From positions 18,157 through 82,156 of the forward strand of contig JAJDAZ010000062.1 of NCBI GenBank assembly GCA_029261595.1: a stretch of 64,000 nt of DNA, written 5' to 3'. Every line of letters begins with the position of its first letter. Position 1 is the stretch's first letter. Shown in pieces: positions 29,124 through 38,473 of the stretch. The notes beneath the pieces were generated by a model, which saw only the letters and a program-made list of their open reading frames with translations, searched no databases and had not been told where the DNA came from. The stretch comes from Nitrospinaceae bacterium. GTDB lineage: Bacteria; Nitrospinota; Nitrospinia; Nitrospinales; VA-1. Position numbers and translations under genes: made by a program.

Positions 29124-29666
29124 CTGAAACGTCTGGTTTACATTTTCAATATGTTTTACCTTTTTTCGCTGTCTTTGTGGGTGGCGGGAATGTTTCTTCT
29201 GGGCATCCTGGTCGAGATCATAGTTCGCATCACCCTCAAGGAACAGCCTTTGGTGGGGAGCGCCATCATGAACAAGATCATGGACGCGTACAATGTCCAG
29301 ATCATCTACACCTGTATTGGGTTGATGCTGGCGGCAGAAGTGATCAAGTATCTGGTGACTAAATACAGCCAGGCTGGGCTAAAACGTATCGTGGTCACCA
29401 AGCGGGCCTACACGAAGGAAGTGGTTTTCGCGATCATGATCGTCCTGGCGATTTATATGGGAAGCATTCTGAGGCCGGAAATGCACCGGGTGGATCAACT
29501 CAAAAAAGCCAATCCCGCAGATGTGAAGCTCCAGATACAATTCGACAGGTTTCATTCCAAATTCACCTGGATCTATACCGTCAACATGATTCTCGGATTG
29601 TCCCTATTCTATATTCACGGCAAGGAGATGGTCCGGTTCAGGGAGGACCCGCCCGGCGGGTCATAG
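29124..29666 (+). CDS. Four-TM membrane protein, DUF4149-like (ORF track ATG at 29151; possible upstream non-ATG start 29124)
   Basis: Hydrophobic helices and EIIVRITLKEQPLVGSAIMNKIMDAYN..ILRPEMHRVDQLKKA..FHSKFTWIYTVNMILGL; GGAGG at 29113-29117 positioned for CTG 29124 in frame. Confidence 0.65.
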   Translation: MKRLVYIFNMFYLFSLSLWVAGMFLLGILVEIIVRITLKEQPLVGSAIMNKIMDAYNVQIIYTCIGLMLAAEVIKYLVTKYSQAGLKRIVVTKRAYTKEVVFAIMIVLAIYMGSILRPEMHRVDQLKKANPADVKLQIQFDRFHSKFTWIYTVNMILGLSLFYIHGKEMVRFREDPPGGS

Positions 29667-29711
29667 TTTCATTCCGTCCGTTCTTTCCGGAGCCTTTTAA
29701 AAACCGATTAG

Positions 29712-30626
29712 ATGTCAATTCGTTTTCCTGCCTTTTTTTTCATTGCACTGCTTTGCTTGCTGGGGGTGTTCACGGCTCTGCCTGAAACGCGTGCCGATAA
29801 CAAAGAGGCGTCCCGCAAAAACGATTACTCGTTCATGGCCAGAATCAAGGACGGACTTTTTAAAAGAGGGTCCACCTTTGATGAAACAAAAGAGTATCTC
29901 AAGGAATGCAAGAAGAAGGACAGAACCTGTCAGCTCTGGTGGTTTGAGGACGAGCTCCCGCAGAAACTGATCGAACTGGACAGCTTCTGGATCGATATTT
30001 ATGAAGTCACCAACGCCCGCTATCTCGAATTTGTTAAGGCCACCGGGCATCGTCCGGCTCTGGACGACTCCTGCCAGACCGCAAAATGCCGGGAAGGAAA
30101 TTTATGGAACGGAAATTCCTTCCCGCCGGAGATCGCCGACCAGCCGGTCACGCAGGTCAATTGGTATGACGCGGACGCCTATTGCGCCTGGATGGGCAAA
30201 CGCCTGCCGTCGGAGGCGGAATGGGAAAAAGCCGCCCGTGGACCCAAGGGAAATGTTTATCCCTGGGGAACGGGTTCCCCAAAAGGAAAGGCCACTTTTA
30301 AAAGAAAATGGCAGGGCGCGTTGACCATGACCGATGTCGGCTCCTACCCTAAAGGCGAATCTATTTACGGGGTGTTCGACATGGCTGGAAACGTCTGGGA
30401 ATGGGTGGACGACTGGTACCACTTCAAATATTACAGCCTGGGGCGAAAGAAGAACCCAAGGGGACCCGCCAACGGAGATTTCAAGATGGTTCGCGGAGGT
30501 TCCTGGGTCAACTACGAAAACGCCCTCAGGAGTGCCTTCAGACGATGGAGCCGACCTGAAGTCCGCTTCAACGACACGGGATTCCGTTGCGCCAGGGATG
30601 ACATGGATGGGGTCTCTAAAAAATGA
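29712..30626 (+). CDS. SUMF1/FGE-fold secreted protein
   Basis: SFWIDIYEVTNARYLEFVKATGHRPALDDSCQTAKC, GKRLPSEAEWEKAARGPKGNVYPWG, GNVWEWVDDWYHFKYY, MVRGGSWVNYENALRSAFRRWSRPEVRFNDTGFRCARD. Confidence 0.9.
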   Translation: MSIRFPAFFFIALLCLLGVFTALPETRADNKEASRKNDYSFMARIKDGLFKRGSTFDETKEYLKECKKKDRTCQLWWFEDELPQKLIELDSFWIDIYEVTNARYLEFVKATGHRPALDDSCQTAKCREGNLWNGNSFPPEIADQPVTQVNWYDADAYCAWMGKRLPSEAEWEKAARGPKGNVYPWGTGSPKGKATFKRKWQGALTMTDVGSYPKGESIYGVFDMAGNVWEWVDDWYHFKYYSLGRKKNPRGPANGDFKMVRGGSWVNYENALRSAFRRWSRPEVRFNDTGFRCARDDMDGVSKK

Positions 30627-32287
30627 AACCAAAAAGAACTGACGAACTGACCGATCGCGAAAAAGAGATCCTCACTCCTTATGTCTCTGATGTGGACGCC
30701 AACGTCTTCGCGCTGAAAAATCTCAACCCCGAAGTGATCGGCGCCGCATTGGCCCGTTACAGCCGCGCACCTACCGGGCTAAAGGAAACCATCGCGCGCG
30801 AGTTTCTCAACCCCGATGGCACTCCTAATGAAATCAAGGGCAGTGCCCTGATCGACCGGGTGGTGAATAAATTCGGCGATGAGTCGGTCGCTGAGCTCGC
30901 GGTCGCACCGCTTTGCATGGAAGACGTTTCCAACCTGATGACCAAGATCATCGAAGACTGTCGAATCGGCGGCTCGCCCATTGAAGAATCGACGCGCTAC
31001 GTTTTATACGATCAGAAAAAAAACGGCGAGTGGCGTTATGTCCGGCCTCCAAACATCCTGCAATCCGGGCTGGGCAATAAGTTCACCGAAACGATGGAGT
31101 TCCTTTTTAATACCTACGCGGGTCTGGTCGAACCCATGCAGGAGCTGTTCCGCAAGCGCCTGCCCAAAGAAAAATTTCAAATCGAAGTGGACCGTGATGG
31201 GAAACCCGTAAAAGCTGGTTTAGATAAGTTGGAAAACGACGGCGAGCGCAAGGCGCACTCCATCGCCTACGGCTTCACCATCCGAAGCGCGGCCTGTGAC
31301 GTGATCCGCTGCATCCTGCCCGCCTGTACCAAGGCCAATATGGGCTTAGTTGGCAACGGCCGGTTTTATTCCGGATTGATTTCCAAACTCCTCACCCAGG
31401 ACCTTAAGGAAGGGCACACCCTGGCAGGCGGCATCCAGAAGGCGCTCAACACGCAGATCCCCACCTTCATCAAGCGGGCGGCGAAAAATAATTATCAGGC
31501 GGACAACCACCGCAACATGCGAAAACTGTGCGCCGAGTTGCTTGCGGGCATCCCGATAGAAAAATCCGCCGAAGTGGTCCTGCTCGACGACCCCCCTGGG
31601 GAACAGCAGACCCACCTTTTAGCCAGCATGATCTTTCCCCACGTTCAGCACTCGACCGAACAAATAAGAAACGTCGTTCGTTCCCTGGGCGAAGACAAGC
31701 GTAAAGAAATTTTCGCCGCTTATATCGGCGAACGAAAAACCAAAAGGGACCGTCCGGGCCGGGCTCTGGAGAACGGGTATCCCATCAATTTCGATATCGT
31801 GGCCGGGTTTGCCGAATACCGCGACCTTCAGCGCCACCGAATGCTGACTCAGCAAAGACAGGACCTGGGAGTCCTGTTGGGGTATTCAGTCCCGCAGGAG
31901 ATCGCCGAAATTGATAGAAAAGACATCGTCCGGGAATGTTTTGAGCGGAGTGAAGACCTTAACGGCGACCTCAAAAAAGCCGGGATGGAGGAAGAAGCCC
32001 AATATGTCACTTTATTCAATCATTACATCCGCTGGAACGTGGGCATGAACTTAAGGGAACTTGGGCATCTTGCGGAACTGCGGACGCAAAAAGCCGGCCA
32101 TCCGAAATACCGCCGCACCGTGCAATTGATGACGAAACTTTTTCTAAAACGGTCGCCGGAAATGGAACCAATCCTTCAATTCGTGGACCATAATGACTAC
32201 GACGGCGGCATCACCCGCGCCGATCAAGAGGCCCGTACTGCCCGTAAAAGCCTCGCATCTAACCTCTTCGACGACCAGGATGACTGA
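30623..32287 (+). CDS. FAD-dependent thymidylate synthase (ThyX)-like protein, two ThyX-like halves
   Basis: First half GDESVAELAVAPLCMEDVSNLMTKIIEDCRIGGSPIEESTRYV; second half AEYRDLQRHRMLTQQRQDLGVLLGYSVP; ATG overlaps upstream stop. Confidence 0.8.
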   Translation: MKPKRTDELTDREKEILTPYVSDVDANVFALKNLNPEVIGAALARYSRAPTGLKETIAREFLNPDGTPNEIKGSALIDRVVNKFGDESVAELAVAPLCMEDVSNLMTKIIEDCRIGGSPIEESTRYVLYDQKKNGEWRYVRPPNILQSGLGNKFTETMEFLFNTYAGLVEPMQELFRKRLPKEKFQIEVDRDGKPVKAGLDKLENDGERKAHSIAYGFTIRSAACDVIRCILPACTKANMGLVGNGRFYSGLISKLLTQDLKEGHTLAGGIQKALNTQIPTFIKRAAKNNYQADNHRNMRKLCAELLAGIPIEKSAEVVLLDDPPGEQQTHLLASMIFPHVQHSTEQIRNVVRSLGEDKRKEIFAAYIGERKTKRDRPGRALENGYPINFDIVAGFAEYRDLQRHRMLTQQRQDLGVLLGYSVPQEIAEIDRKDIVRECFERSEDLNGDLKKAGMEEEAQYVTLFNHYIRWNVGMNLRELGHLAELRTQKAGHPKYRRTVQLMTKLFLKRSPEMEPILQFVDHNDYDGGITRADQEARTARKSLASNLFDDQDD

Positions 32288-32424
32288 CCGGCCCAAGGCC
32301 GGTGACTCTCCCCCATGCTGAATCCTGCCAACAGCGATGCTCCCGACTCAACCAGCGATTGCCCCGTTTCCTTCCCTGGAAGTGTGGCCGTAATAAGATT
32401 TCTCGGCTGAGTGGGTTCTCTACC

Positions 32425-32458
32425 ATCCCCCTCCATCCCTGGGGGATACAATTTTTTT
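32425..32458 (+). terminator. Rho-independent terminator (or leader attenuator) before pntA
   Basis: ATCCCCC (32425-32431) - 9 nt - GGGGGAT (32441-32447) followed by ACAATTTTTTT. Confidence 0.7.
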
Positions 32459-32541
32459 GAGATTTTGAGAAAAATCGACAATTTTATGGTAGTCTTATGC
32501 GCTTTGATATCCCCTAACCCTTTCTTTACTGTGAGAGAAAA

Positions 32542-34080
32542 GTGATGAAGATAGGTATTCCTAAAGAAGTCCATGCTGGCGAAAAACGGGTGGCGACCAC
32601 CCCCGAGGTCGCAAAACAGCTGATCAAACTTGGTTTTGAAGTCGCCATTGAGGCGGGCGCTGGTTCTGCGGCCCATTATTCCGATGCTTCTTTTGTTGAA
32701 GCGGGCGTCACGGTTATAAAAAATACCAAGGATCTCTGGAGCGACAGCGACATCATTTTAAAAGTTCGTGGCCCCGAAGCAAACGAGGTGAAATTGCTTA
32801 AAGAGGGACAAATTTATATTTCGTTCCTTTGGCCGGCGCAAAATCCCGAACTGCTCAAAAAATTAGCCGACAAAAAAGTCACTGCCCTGGCAATGGACAT
32901 GGTGCCACGTATTTCCCGTGCTCAAAAAATGGACGCGCTCAGCTCCATGGCGAATATAGCCGGATACCGGGCCATTGTGGAAGCCGCCCAGCATTTCGGA
33001 CGATTTTTTACCGGGCAGATCACAGCGGCGGGAAAAGTTCCTCCGGCAAAAGTCATGGTGATTGGTGCTGGGGTTGCGGGATTGGCTGCTATTGGCGCCG
33101 CTAAAAGTATGGGCGCCATTGTACGGGCTTTCGATACCCGGCCGGAAGTGAAAGAGCAGATCGAGAGCATGGACGCAGAATTCCTGGAACTTGATTTTGA
33201 AGAAGAGGGTTCCGGCACCGGCGGATATGCGAAGGTGATGAGTAAAGAATTTATCGAAGCAGAAATGGCCCTCTTTAGGGAGCAGGCCAAGGAAGTGGAT
33301 ATCATCATCACGACCGCGTTGATTCCCGGCAAGCCGGCTCCAGAACTGATTATGGAAGATATGGTTGAATCCATGAAAGACGGTAGCGTGATTGTTGACT
33401 TAGCCGCTGAACAGGGGGGCAACTGCAAGCTGTCTGAAGCGGGAAAAGTGGTCAAGGTGCATGGAGTTTCCATTATCGGATACACCGATTTACCGAGTCG
33501 TCTGGCGGCAACGTCGAGCCAGTTATATGGAACGAATTTACGCCACTTGCTCACCGACATGTGCAAGGAAAAAGACGGGATCGCAAAAATAGATTTTGAT
33601 GACGAAGTGGTCAGAGGTGCTACCGCTGTCAAGGAGGGTGAGATCACCTTCCCACCGCCTGCGCCAAAACTTTCAGCGGCGCCGGCCAAACCGGCTGAAC
33701 CCGCTAAACCACCGGAAGCGCCCAAAGAAGAAAAACCATCCTGGGTGGGTCCTGCGGTCACTTTCGGGGTTGGGGCATTGGCCTTGTTAGGATTGGGTGC
33801 CGTTGCGCCTGCATCCTTTATGGCCCACTTTACGGTATTTGTTCTGGCCTGCTTTGTCGGCTATATGGTCATCTGGAACGTGACTGCGGCTTTGCACACT
33901 CCGTTAATGAGTGTGACCAACGCCATCAGCAGTATCATTATTGTGGGGGCTATTTTGCAGATCAGTTCGGGAGAAAATCTTTTGATGGGAGTGGCGGCGT
34001 TCGCAACGTTTATCACTGCAATTAATATAGTGGGCGGGTTTGCGGTAACACGCCGCATGCTTAACATGTTTCAAAAATAG
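32542..34080 (+). CDS. pntA: NAD(P) transhydrogenase subunit alpha (single polypeptide with C-terminal TM part)
   Basis: [125 protein letters not shown]. Confidence 0.97.
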   Translation: MMKIGIPKEVHAGEKRVATTPEVAKQLIKLGFEVAIEAGAGSAAHYSDASFVEAGVTVIKNTKDLWSDSDIILKVRGPEANEVKLLKEGQIYISFLWPAQNPELLKKLADKKVTALAMDMVPRISRAQKMDALSSMANIAGYRAIVEAAQHFGRFFTGQITAAGKVPPAKVMVIGAGVAGLAAIGAAKSMGAIVRAFDTRPEVKEQIESMDAEFLELDFEEEGSGTGGYAKVMSKEFIEAEMALFREQAKEVDIIITTALIPGKPAPELIMEDMVESMKDGSVIVDLAAEQGGNCKLSEAGKVVKVHGVSIIGYTDLPSRLAATSSQLYGTNLRHLLTDMCKEKDGIAKIDFDDEVVRGATAVKEGEITFPPPAPKLSAAPAKPAEPAKPPEAPKEEKPSWVGPAVTFGVGALALLGLGAVAPASFMAHFTVFVLACFVGYMVIWNVTAALHTPLMSVTNAISSIIIVGAILQISSGENLLMGVAAFATFITAINIVGGFAVTRRMLNMFQK

Positions 34081-34091
34081 GAGGCGATTAG

Positions 34092-35486
34092 ATGAGCGCA
34101 GGTATTATAACCGCCTCTTATGTTGGGGCAACCATTCTCTTTATTCTTGCGTTGGGCGGATTGAGTAATCCGGCAACTTCCCGGCGTGGAAACCTGTATG
34201 GCATGCTGGGCATGGCCATTGCCCTTGTAGCCACCATCTCAGGGGTCACAGCCAATATAGAGATTTTGATCGGAGCATTATTGATAGGCGGTAGTATTGG
34301 CCTGGTTCTGGCGCGTCGCGTGCAAATGACGGAAATGCCCGAACTGGTCGCCATTCTGCATAGTTTGGTAGGGCTGGCCGCAGTTCTGGTTGGTTTTGCC
34401 AAATTCATGGATCCCAATGTGCATTTTATCGGGGTGGAACTCACCATCCATGATATCGAAACCTACCTGGGAATTCTTATTGGGGCGGTCACGTTTTCAG
34501 GTTCCATCATTGCATTTGGAAAGCTCAGCGGAAAAATCACCGGGAAAGCCATGTTATTGCCGGCTCGACATTGGCTCAATCTAGGCTTGCTACTGGGTTC
34601 CATTTATTTGTGTAGCCTATTTGTCGATCAGTCTGCCGCGGGCGGTGGAATGATGCCTCTGTTGATAATGACAGGAATCGCCTTGTTGTTCGGGATTCAT
34701 ATGGTCATGGCGATCGGCGGGGCAGATATGCCTGTAGTGGTTTCCATGCTCAACAGCTATTCCGGCTGGGCTGCCGCGGCAACGGGTTTCATGCTCAATA
34801 ACGACTTGCTCATTGTGACGGGCGCATTGGTCGGTAGTAGCGGTGCAATCCTCAGTTACATCATGTGTCGAGCCATGAACCGTAAGTTCTTGTCCGTTAT
34901 TGCCGGAGGCTTTGGCGCAACCACAGGCGGAGGCGCTTCTTCGGCCTCGGCTGAAGATCAGGGCGAAGTGGTTGCGATGCAAGCCGCCGAGGTTGCAAGC
35001 CTGCTGAATGAATCAAAGGAAGTCATGATCATTCCGGGATACGGCATGGCCGTCGCCCAGGCCCAGCACATCGTATGCGAAATCACCAAAGCACTACGCG
35101 CCAAGAAAGTGAATGTGCGGTTTGGCATTCATCCCGTTGCCGGGCGTATGCCGGGACATATGAATGTTTTGCTGGCAGAAGCCAAGGTTCCCTACGACAT
35201 CGTTTTTGAAATGGATGAAATCAACGACGATTTCCCGGATATTGATGTTTCGATCGTCATTGGAGCCAACGACATTGTCAACCCCTCAGCGCAGACGGAC
35301 CCGGACAGTCCCATTGCGGGAATGCCGGTATTGGAATGCTGGAAGAGTGGCACCACCATTGTGCTGAAACGCGGTATGGCCACAGGTTACGCGGGAGTGC
35401 AGAATCCGTTGTTCTTCAAAGAGAACACCCGCATGTTGTTCGGCGACGCCCGGACCAGTCTGGACGAGGTTTTCAAAAACCTTTAA
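34092..35486 (+). CDS. pntB: NAD(P) transhydrogenase subunit beta
   Basis: [115 protein letters not shown]. Confidence 0.98.
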   Translation: MSAGIITASYVGATILFILALGGLSNPATSRRGNLYGMLGMAIALVATISGVTANIEILIGALLIGGSIGLVLARRVQMTEMPELVAILHSLVGLAAVLVGFAKFMDPNVHFIGVELTIHDIETYLGILIGAVTFSGSIIAFGKLSGKITGKAMLLPARHWLNLGLLLGSIYLCSLFVDQSAAGGGMMPLLIMTGIALLFGIHMVMAIGGADMPVVVSMLNSYSGWAAAATGFMLNNDLLIVTGALVGSSGAILSYIMCRAMNRKFLSVIAGGFGATTGGGASSASAEDQGEVVAMQAAEVASLLNESKEVMIIPGYGMAVAQAQHIVCEITKALRAKKVNVRFGIHPVAGRMPGHMNVLLAEAKVPYDIVFEMDEINDDFPDIDVSIVIGANDIVNPSAQTDPDSPIAGMPVLECWKSGTTIVLKRGMATGYAGVQNPLFFKENTRMLFGDARTSLDEVFKNL

Positions 35487-35509
35487 ACGTGTGGATTTTC
35501 ACAATTATT

Positions 35510-35583
35510 GTCATGCTGAGCTTGTCGAAGTATGACCTAAATAATAAAGGCTGTTTTCACACTTCGACAGGCTCAGTGTGACA
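35510..35583. repeat. Extragenic inverted-repeat element (CTGAGCcTGTCGAAGTgTGAC arms)
   Basis: Left arm gtcatgctgagcttgtcgaagtatgac and right arm cacacttcgacaggctcagtgtgac are near-perfect inverted repeats downstream of pntB. Confidence 0.8.
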
Positions 35584-35615
35584 GTTGTGGGGAACAAAAA
35601 TGGATTTTTTCCCAG

Positions 35616-36467
35616 TCAGTCAGCCGAAAAAGTAAATACAATGCCGCCGTCCAAGGACGGGACGAGCACCTGGTTGTTCCTGGCATCAAATGATATTCCC
35701 GTCGGCGTGATCATGTTTTTTCGTAATACCTCAAGGGCAGAATATTTTTTGATCCGGTAGATTTCCCCCGCCTTGGAACTGGAAACAATCATGTTTCCCT
35801 CGTGATCGAGATCGATCCCGTCCAGACTTTTAAACGCCCCCTGAAAAACTGTCAGGATATTTCCCTGCATGTCCATCGCGATTATTTTCCCACTCCCCGT
35901 GGTTACTAGTAACCTATTGTGCGGCCTTTCGTAAACCATCCCCTTGGGAAGGCCAAGACCCGGTCCCCTGGCCAGAATCGTGACTTGATATACTTTTGAC
36001 GGATCGATTTTAAAAATCGTATTGCCCCTCGTATCCAACACAAACAAATGACCATCGGGTCCCAAAGCGAGGCCGTTTAAGTCTCTTGCGCCTAAAAGCG
36101 CCAGATCCACCGTCCCCAACAACTTGCCGGAATTTTTGTCGAAGCGGCGAACCGTGTCGATATCGGCCACATAAAGATTAGAGCCCGAAATGGCCAATCC
36201 CTTAGGCGCGTTCAAGGTCACGCCGTTCTTGCCGCTGGTGATAAAATGCTTGTCGATGAGTTTTCCTTTAGCGCCAAGTTTTACGATGTATGCAATACCG
36301 TCTTTTGCTCGGGGAGAACCCACCACGTTGGAAACGTAGTACATCCCGGTGGCGGGATCGACGATGAAACTATCCGGTTTGTCCATGCCGCGCAGTTGAA
36401 ACGCTTGGGCTGGAGAGAAAAACAGAGTGAGAAACAGAAGGGTTAGAGGTAAAGTTAAGGGGCGCAT
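35616..36467 (-). CDS. Secreted beta-propeller protein (NHL/SMP-30-like)
   Basis: Signal peptide; repeats such as GMDKPDSFIVDPATGMYYVSNV, LNAPKGLAISGSNLYVADIDTVRRFD, LDGIDLDHEGNMIVSS. Confidence 0.8.
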   Translation of the reverse strand: MRPLTLPLTLLFLTLFFSPAQAFQLRGMDKPDSFIVDPATGMYYVSNVVGSPRAKDGIAYIVKLGAKGKLIDKHFITSGKNGVTLNAPKGLAISGSNLYVADIDTVRRFDKNSGKLLGTVDLALLGARDLNGLALGPDGHLFVLDTRGNTIFKIDPSKVYQVTILARGPGLGLPKGMVYERPHNRLLVTTGSGKIIAMDMQGNILTVFQGAFKSLDGIDLDHEGNMIVSSSKAGEIYRIKKYSALEVLRKNMITPTGISFDARNNQVLVPSLDGGIVFTFSAD

Positions 36468-36487
36468 GATATGGGTGCTAAATTTGT

Positions 36488-36526
36488 CCTCTCCCCCTTG
36501 GGGGAGAGGATTTAGGTGAGGGGGGA
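36488..36526. repeat. Palindromic extragenic repeat CCTCTCCCCC-TT-GGGGGAGAGG + ATTTAGGTGAGGGGGGA
   Basis: Perfect 10-bp stem; same core and tail as 18531-18565. Confidence 0.7.
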
Positions 36527-36663
36527 TGTTGAGTTTTTTCCATGTTTTGAGGACGAGATAATTTTTTAGGACTAGTAATACCGCATTTTAATGCCAATAT
36601 GGGAATTATGGACCAATCAAGCAATAGTATCCGAAAAAGGAAGTTCTAACTCTAATTAAAAAG

Positions 36664-38373
36664 GTGAGTCGTATGTCTTTAGACATTATTAAATCTCAAA
36701 TTGAAAAGTTCCTGATTTCCAAGACTCCTGAGGTAATGGCTATTAGAGGCGATTGGGGGGTAGGTAAAACATACAGTTGGAAAAAGTTTCTGAAGGAAGC
36801 TAAAAATGAAAATAAGATAACACTCAAACGATACTCTTATGTATCCCTTTTTGGTCTCAATTCATTGGAGTCGCTTAAGTATGCCATTTTTGAGAATGTA
36901 ATTAACAGGGAACTTATTGGCACCGAAGCTAGCGTTGAAACTTTCAAGGAGAATAGGCTAGCTTTATTAGAGTCTTTAAGTAGAAAAACTCTTAATCCTT
37001 TGAAAAAATTTCTTTCTTTAGGGAGTCTTACACTTCCCCTTGAATCACTTTCATTTTTATCCCTCAATGAAACGTTGATTTGTGTTGATGATTTAGAAAG
37101 GCGTGGTCATGGCCTGGACCCAAAAGATGTTCTTGGATTGATTTCATTTTTGAAGGAACAAAAGCGATGCAAAATTGTTCTGCTTCTCAATGATGAGAAA
37201 ATGGGTTCAGATGAATATTTTGACCACAGAGAGAAAGTGTTTGATATTCAGTTAAAGTTTGATCCAACTGCTGAAGAATCCGCATCAATAGCATTTGAAA
37301 AAAAGAATAGCGAATTTGCTATTTTAAAAGAACTTACTCAAAAATTGGAAATTAATAATATTCGTGTTTTGAAGAAAATTGAATATTTTGTTGAACAAGT
37401 AATTCCACTTTTGAAGGGTTATGAGGAAGAGGTTACTTATGGAGCCATTCATTCTCTGACCCTATTTACGTGGTGTTATTACTGCTCTAAGGATGGAGCT
37501 CCCACCTTAGAATTTGTTACTAATTCTACCTATAGTAGTTACCTTGGACTTGAAAAGGATAAAGAAGAAAATGAGGAGGAAAGTGACTGGAGGGCAATTT
37601 TAAGAAAATATAATTATACGTCTTTTGATAATATCGATCGTGTTTTAGCTGAATCTGTTCAAACAGGTTTTCTTAATAAAAAAGATTTTATCAAAGAAGC
37701 ATCTGCAAAGAATGATGAGATAATTGGCTCAAAAGGTAGGGATTCCTTTTTTGCCTCTTGGAAGGCATATCATAATAGCTTTAACAATAATGAGGATGAG
37801 GTGATTAATGAGATTTACGAAAGCTTAAAAACAAATATACTCTTTATTTCCCGATTAGACTTGAATGGCGCGGTAAACCTATTCAGGAAACTTAGTCAGG
37901 ACCAAAAGGCATCGGAAATGATAGACTTTTATATGGAAAATAGAAGTGATGAAAGCCAAATTTTCAATTTAAATGAAGGATTGTTTCCGGGCGATAAAAT
38001 CGACGACGAAATCGTTCAAAAATTTAATTCCGTTTATGAGGATTCAGTGCTCGAAGAAAATGCATCTCAAGTTCTAGGGCGTATCGCAGGTACAAATTCC
38101 TGGAATCCTAGTGATGTGGTTGTTCTGGCAAATACATCTGTTGAAGAATATTTTCAGTTATTTAAGTCAGAAGCTGGGGAGCATCTTTCTTCATATGTTA
38201 AAAGGTGCTTGGAGTTTGGTGGGTATGGTGATTCTAATAAGGAATATACGAAAATAGCGCAAAATGCACGTGAAGCACTAATTAGGATTGGGGACGAGAA
38301 TGATATTAATAAACTCAGAGTGAGAAAATTTGGGATTGAAATCCCAGAAGAAACACATAGGGAGAGGGATTGA
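36664..38373 (+). CDS. KAP-like P-loop NTPase
   Basis: AIRGDWGVGKTYSWKKF (Walker A), LICVDDLERRGHGLDPKDVLGLISFLKEQKRCKIVLLLND (Walker B/sensor); AT-rich relative to neighbours. ATG at 36673 is an alternative start. Confidence 0.75.
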   Translation: MSRMSLDIIKSQIEKFLISKTPEVMAIRGDWGVGKTYSWKKFLKEAKNENKITLKRYSYVSLFGLNSLESLKYAIFENVINRELIGTEASVETFKENRLALLESLSRKTLNPLKKFLSLGSLTLPLESLSFLSLNETLICVDDLERRGHGLDPKDVLGLISFLKEQKRCKIVLLLNDEKMGSDEYFDHREKVFDIQLKFDPTAEESASIAFEKKNSEFAILKELTQKLEINNIRVLKKIEYFVEQVIPLLKGYEEEVTYGAIHSLTLFTWCYYCSKDGAPTLEFVTNSTYSSYLGLEKDKEENEEESDWRAILRKYNYTSFDNIDRVLAESVQTGFLNKKDFIKEASAKNDEIIGSKGRDSFFASWKAYHNSFNNNEDEVINEIYESLKTNILFISRLDLNGAVNLFRKLSQDQKASEMIDFYMENRSDESQIFNLNEGLFPGDKIDDEIVQKFNSVYEDSVLEENASQVLGRIAGTNSWNPSDVVVLANTSVEEYFQLFKSEAGEHLSSYVKRCLEFGGYGDSNKEYTKIAQNAREALIRIGDENDINKLRVRKFGIEIPEETHRERD

Positions 38374-38473
38374 GCCAAATCCCCCCGGTCCTTGTGGTAT
38401 TTAACATTAGCCTTCATGCCCGGCACGGGTACTACGTAGAAGGGGGGAGCAAATCAAAATCCATCCCCTCATC

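Noticed and set aside
32922-33761. 279-aa Ser/Ala/Pro-rich minus-strand ORF
   Set aside because: Antisense to pntA.
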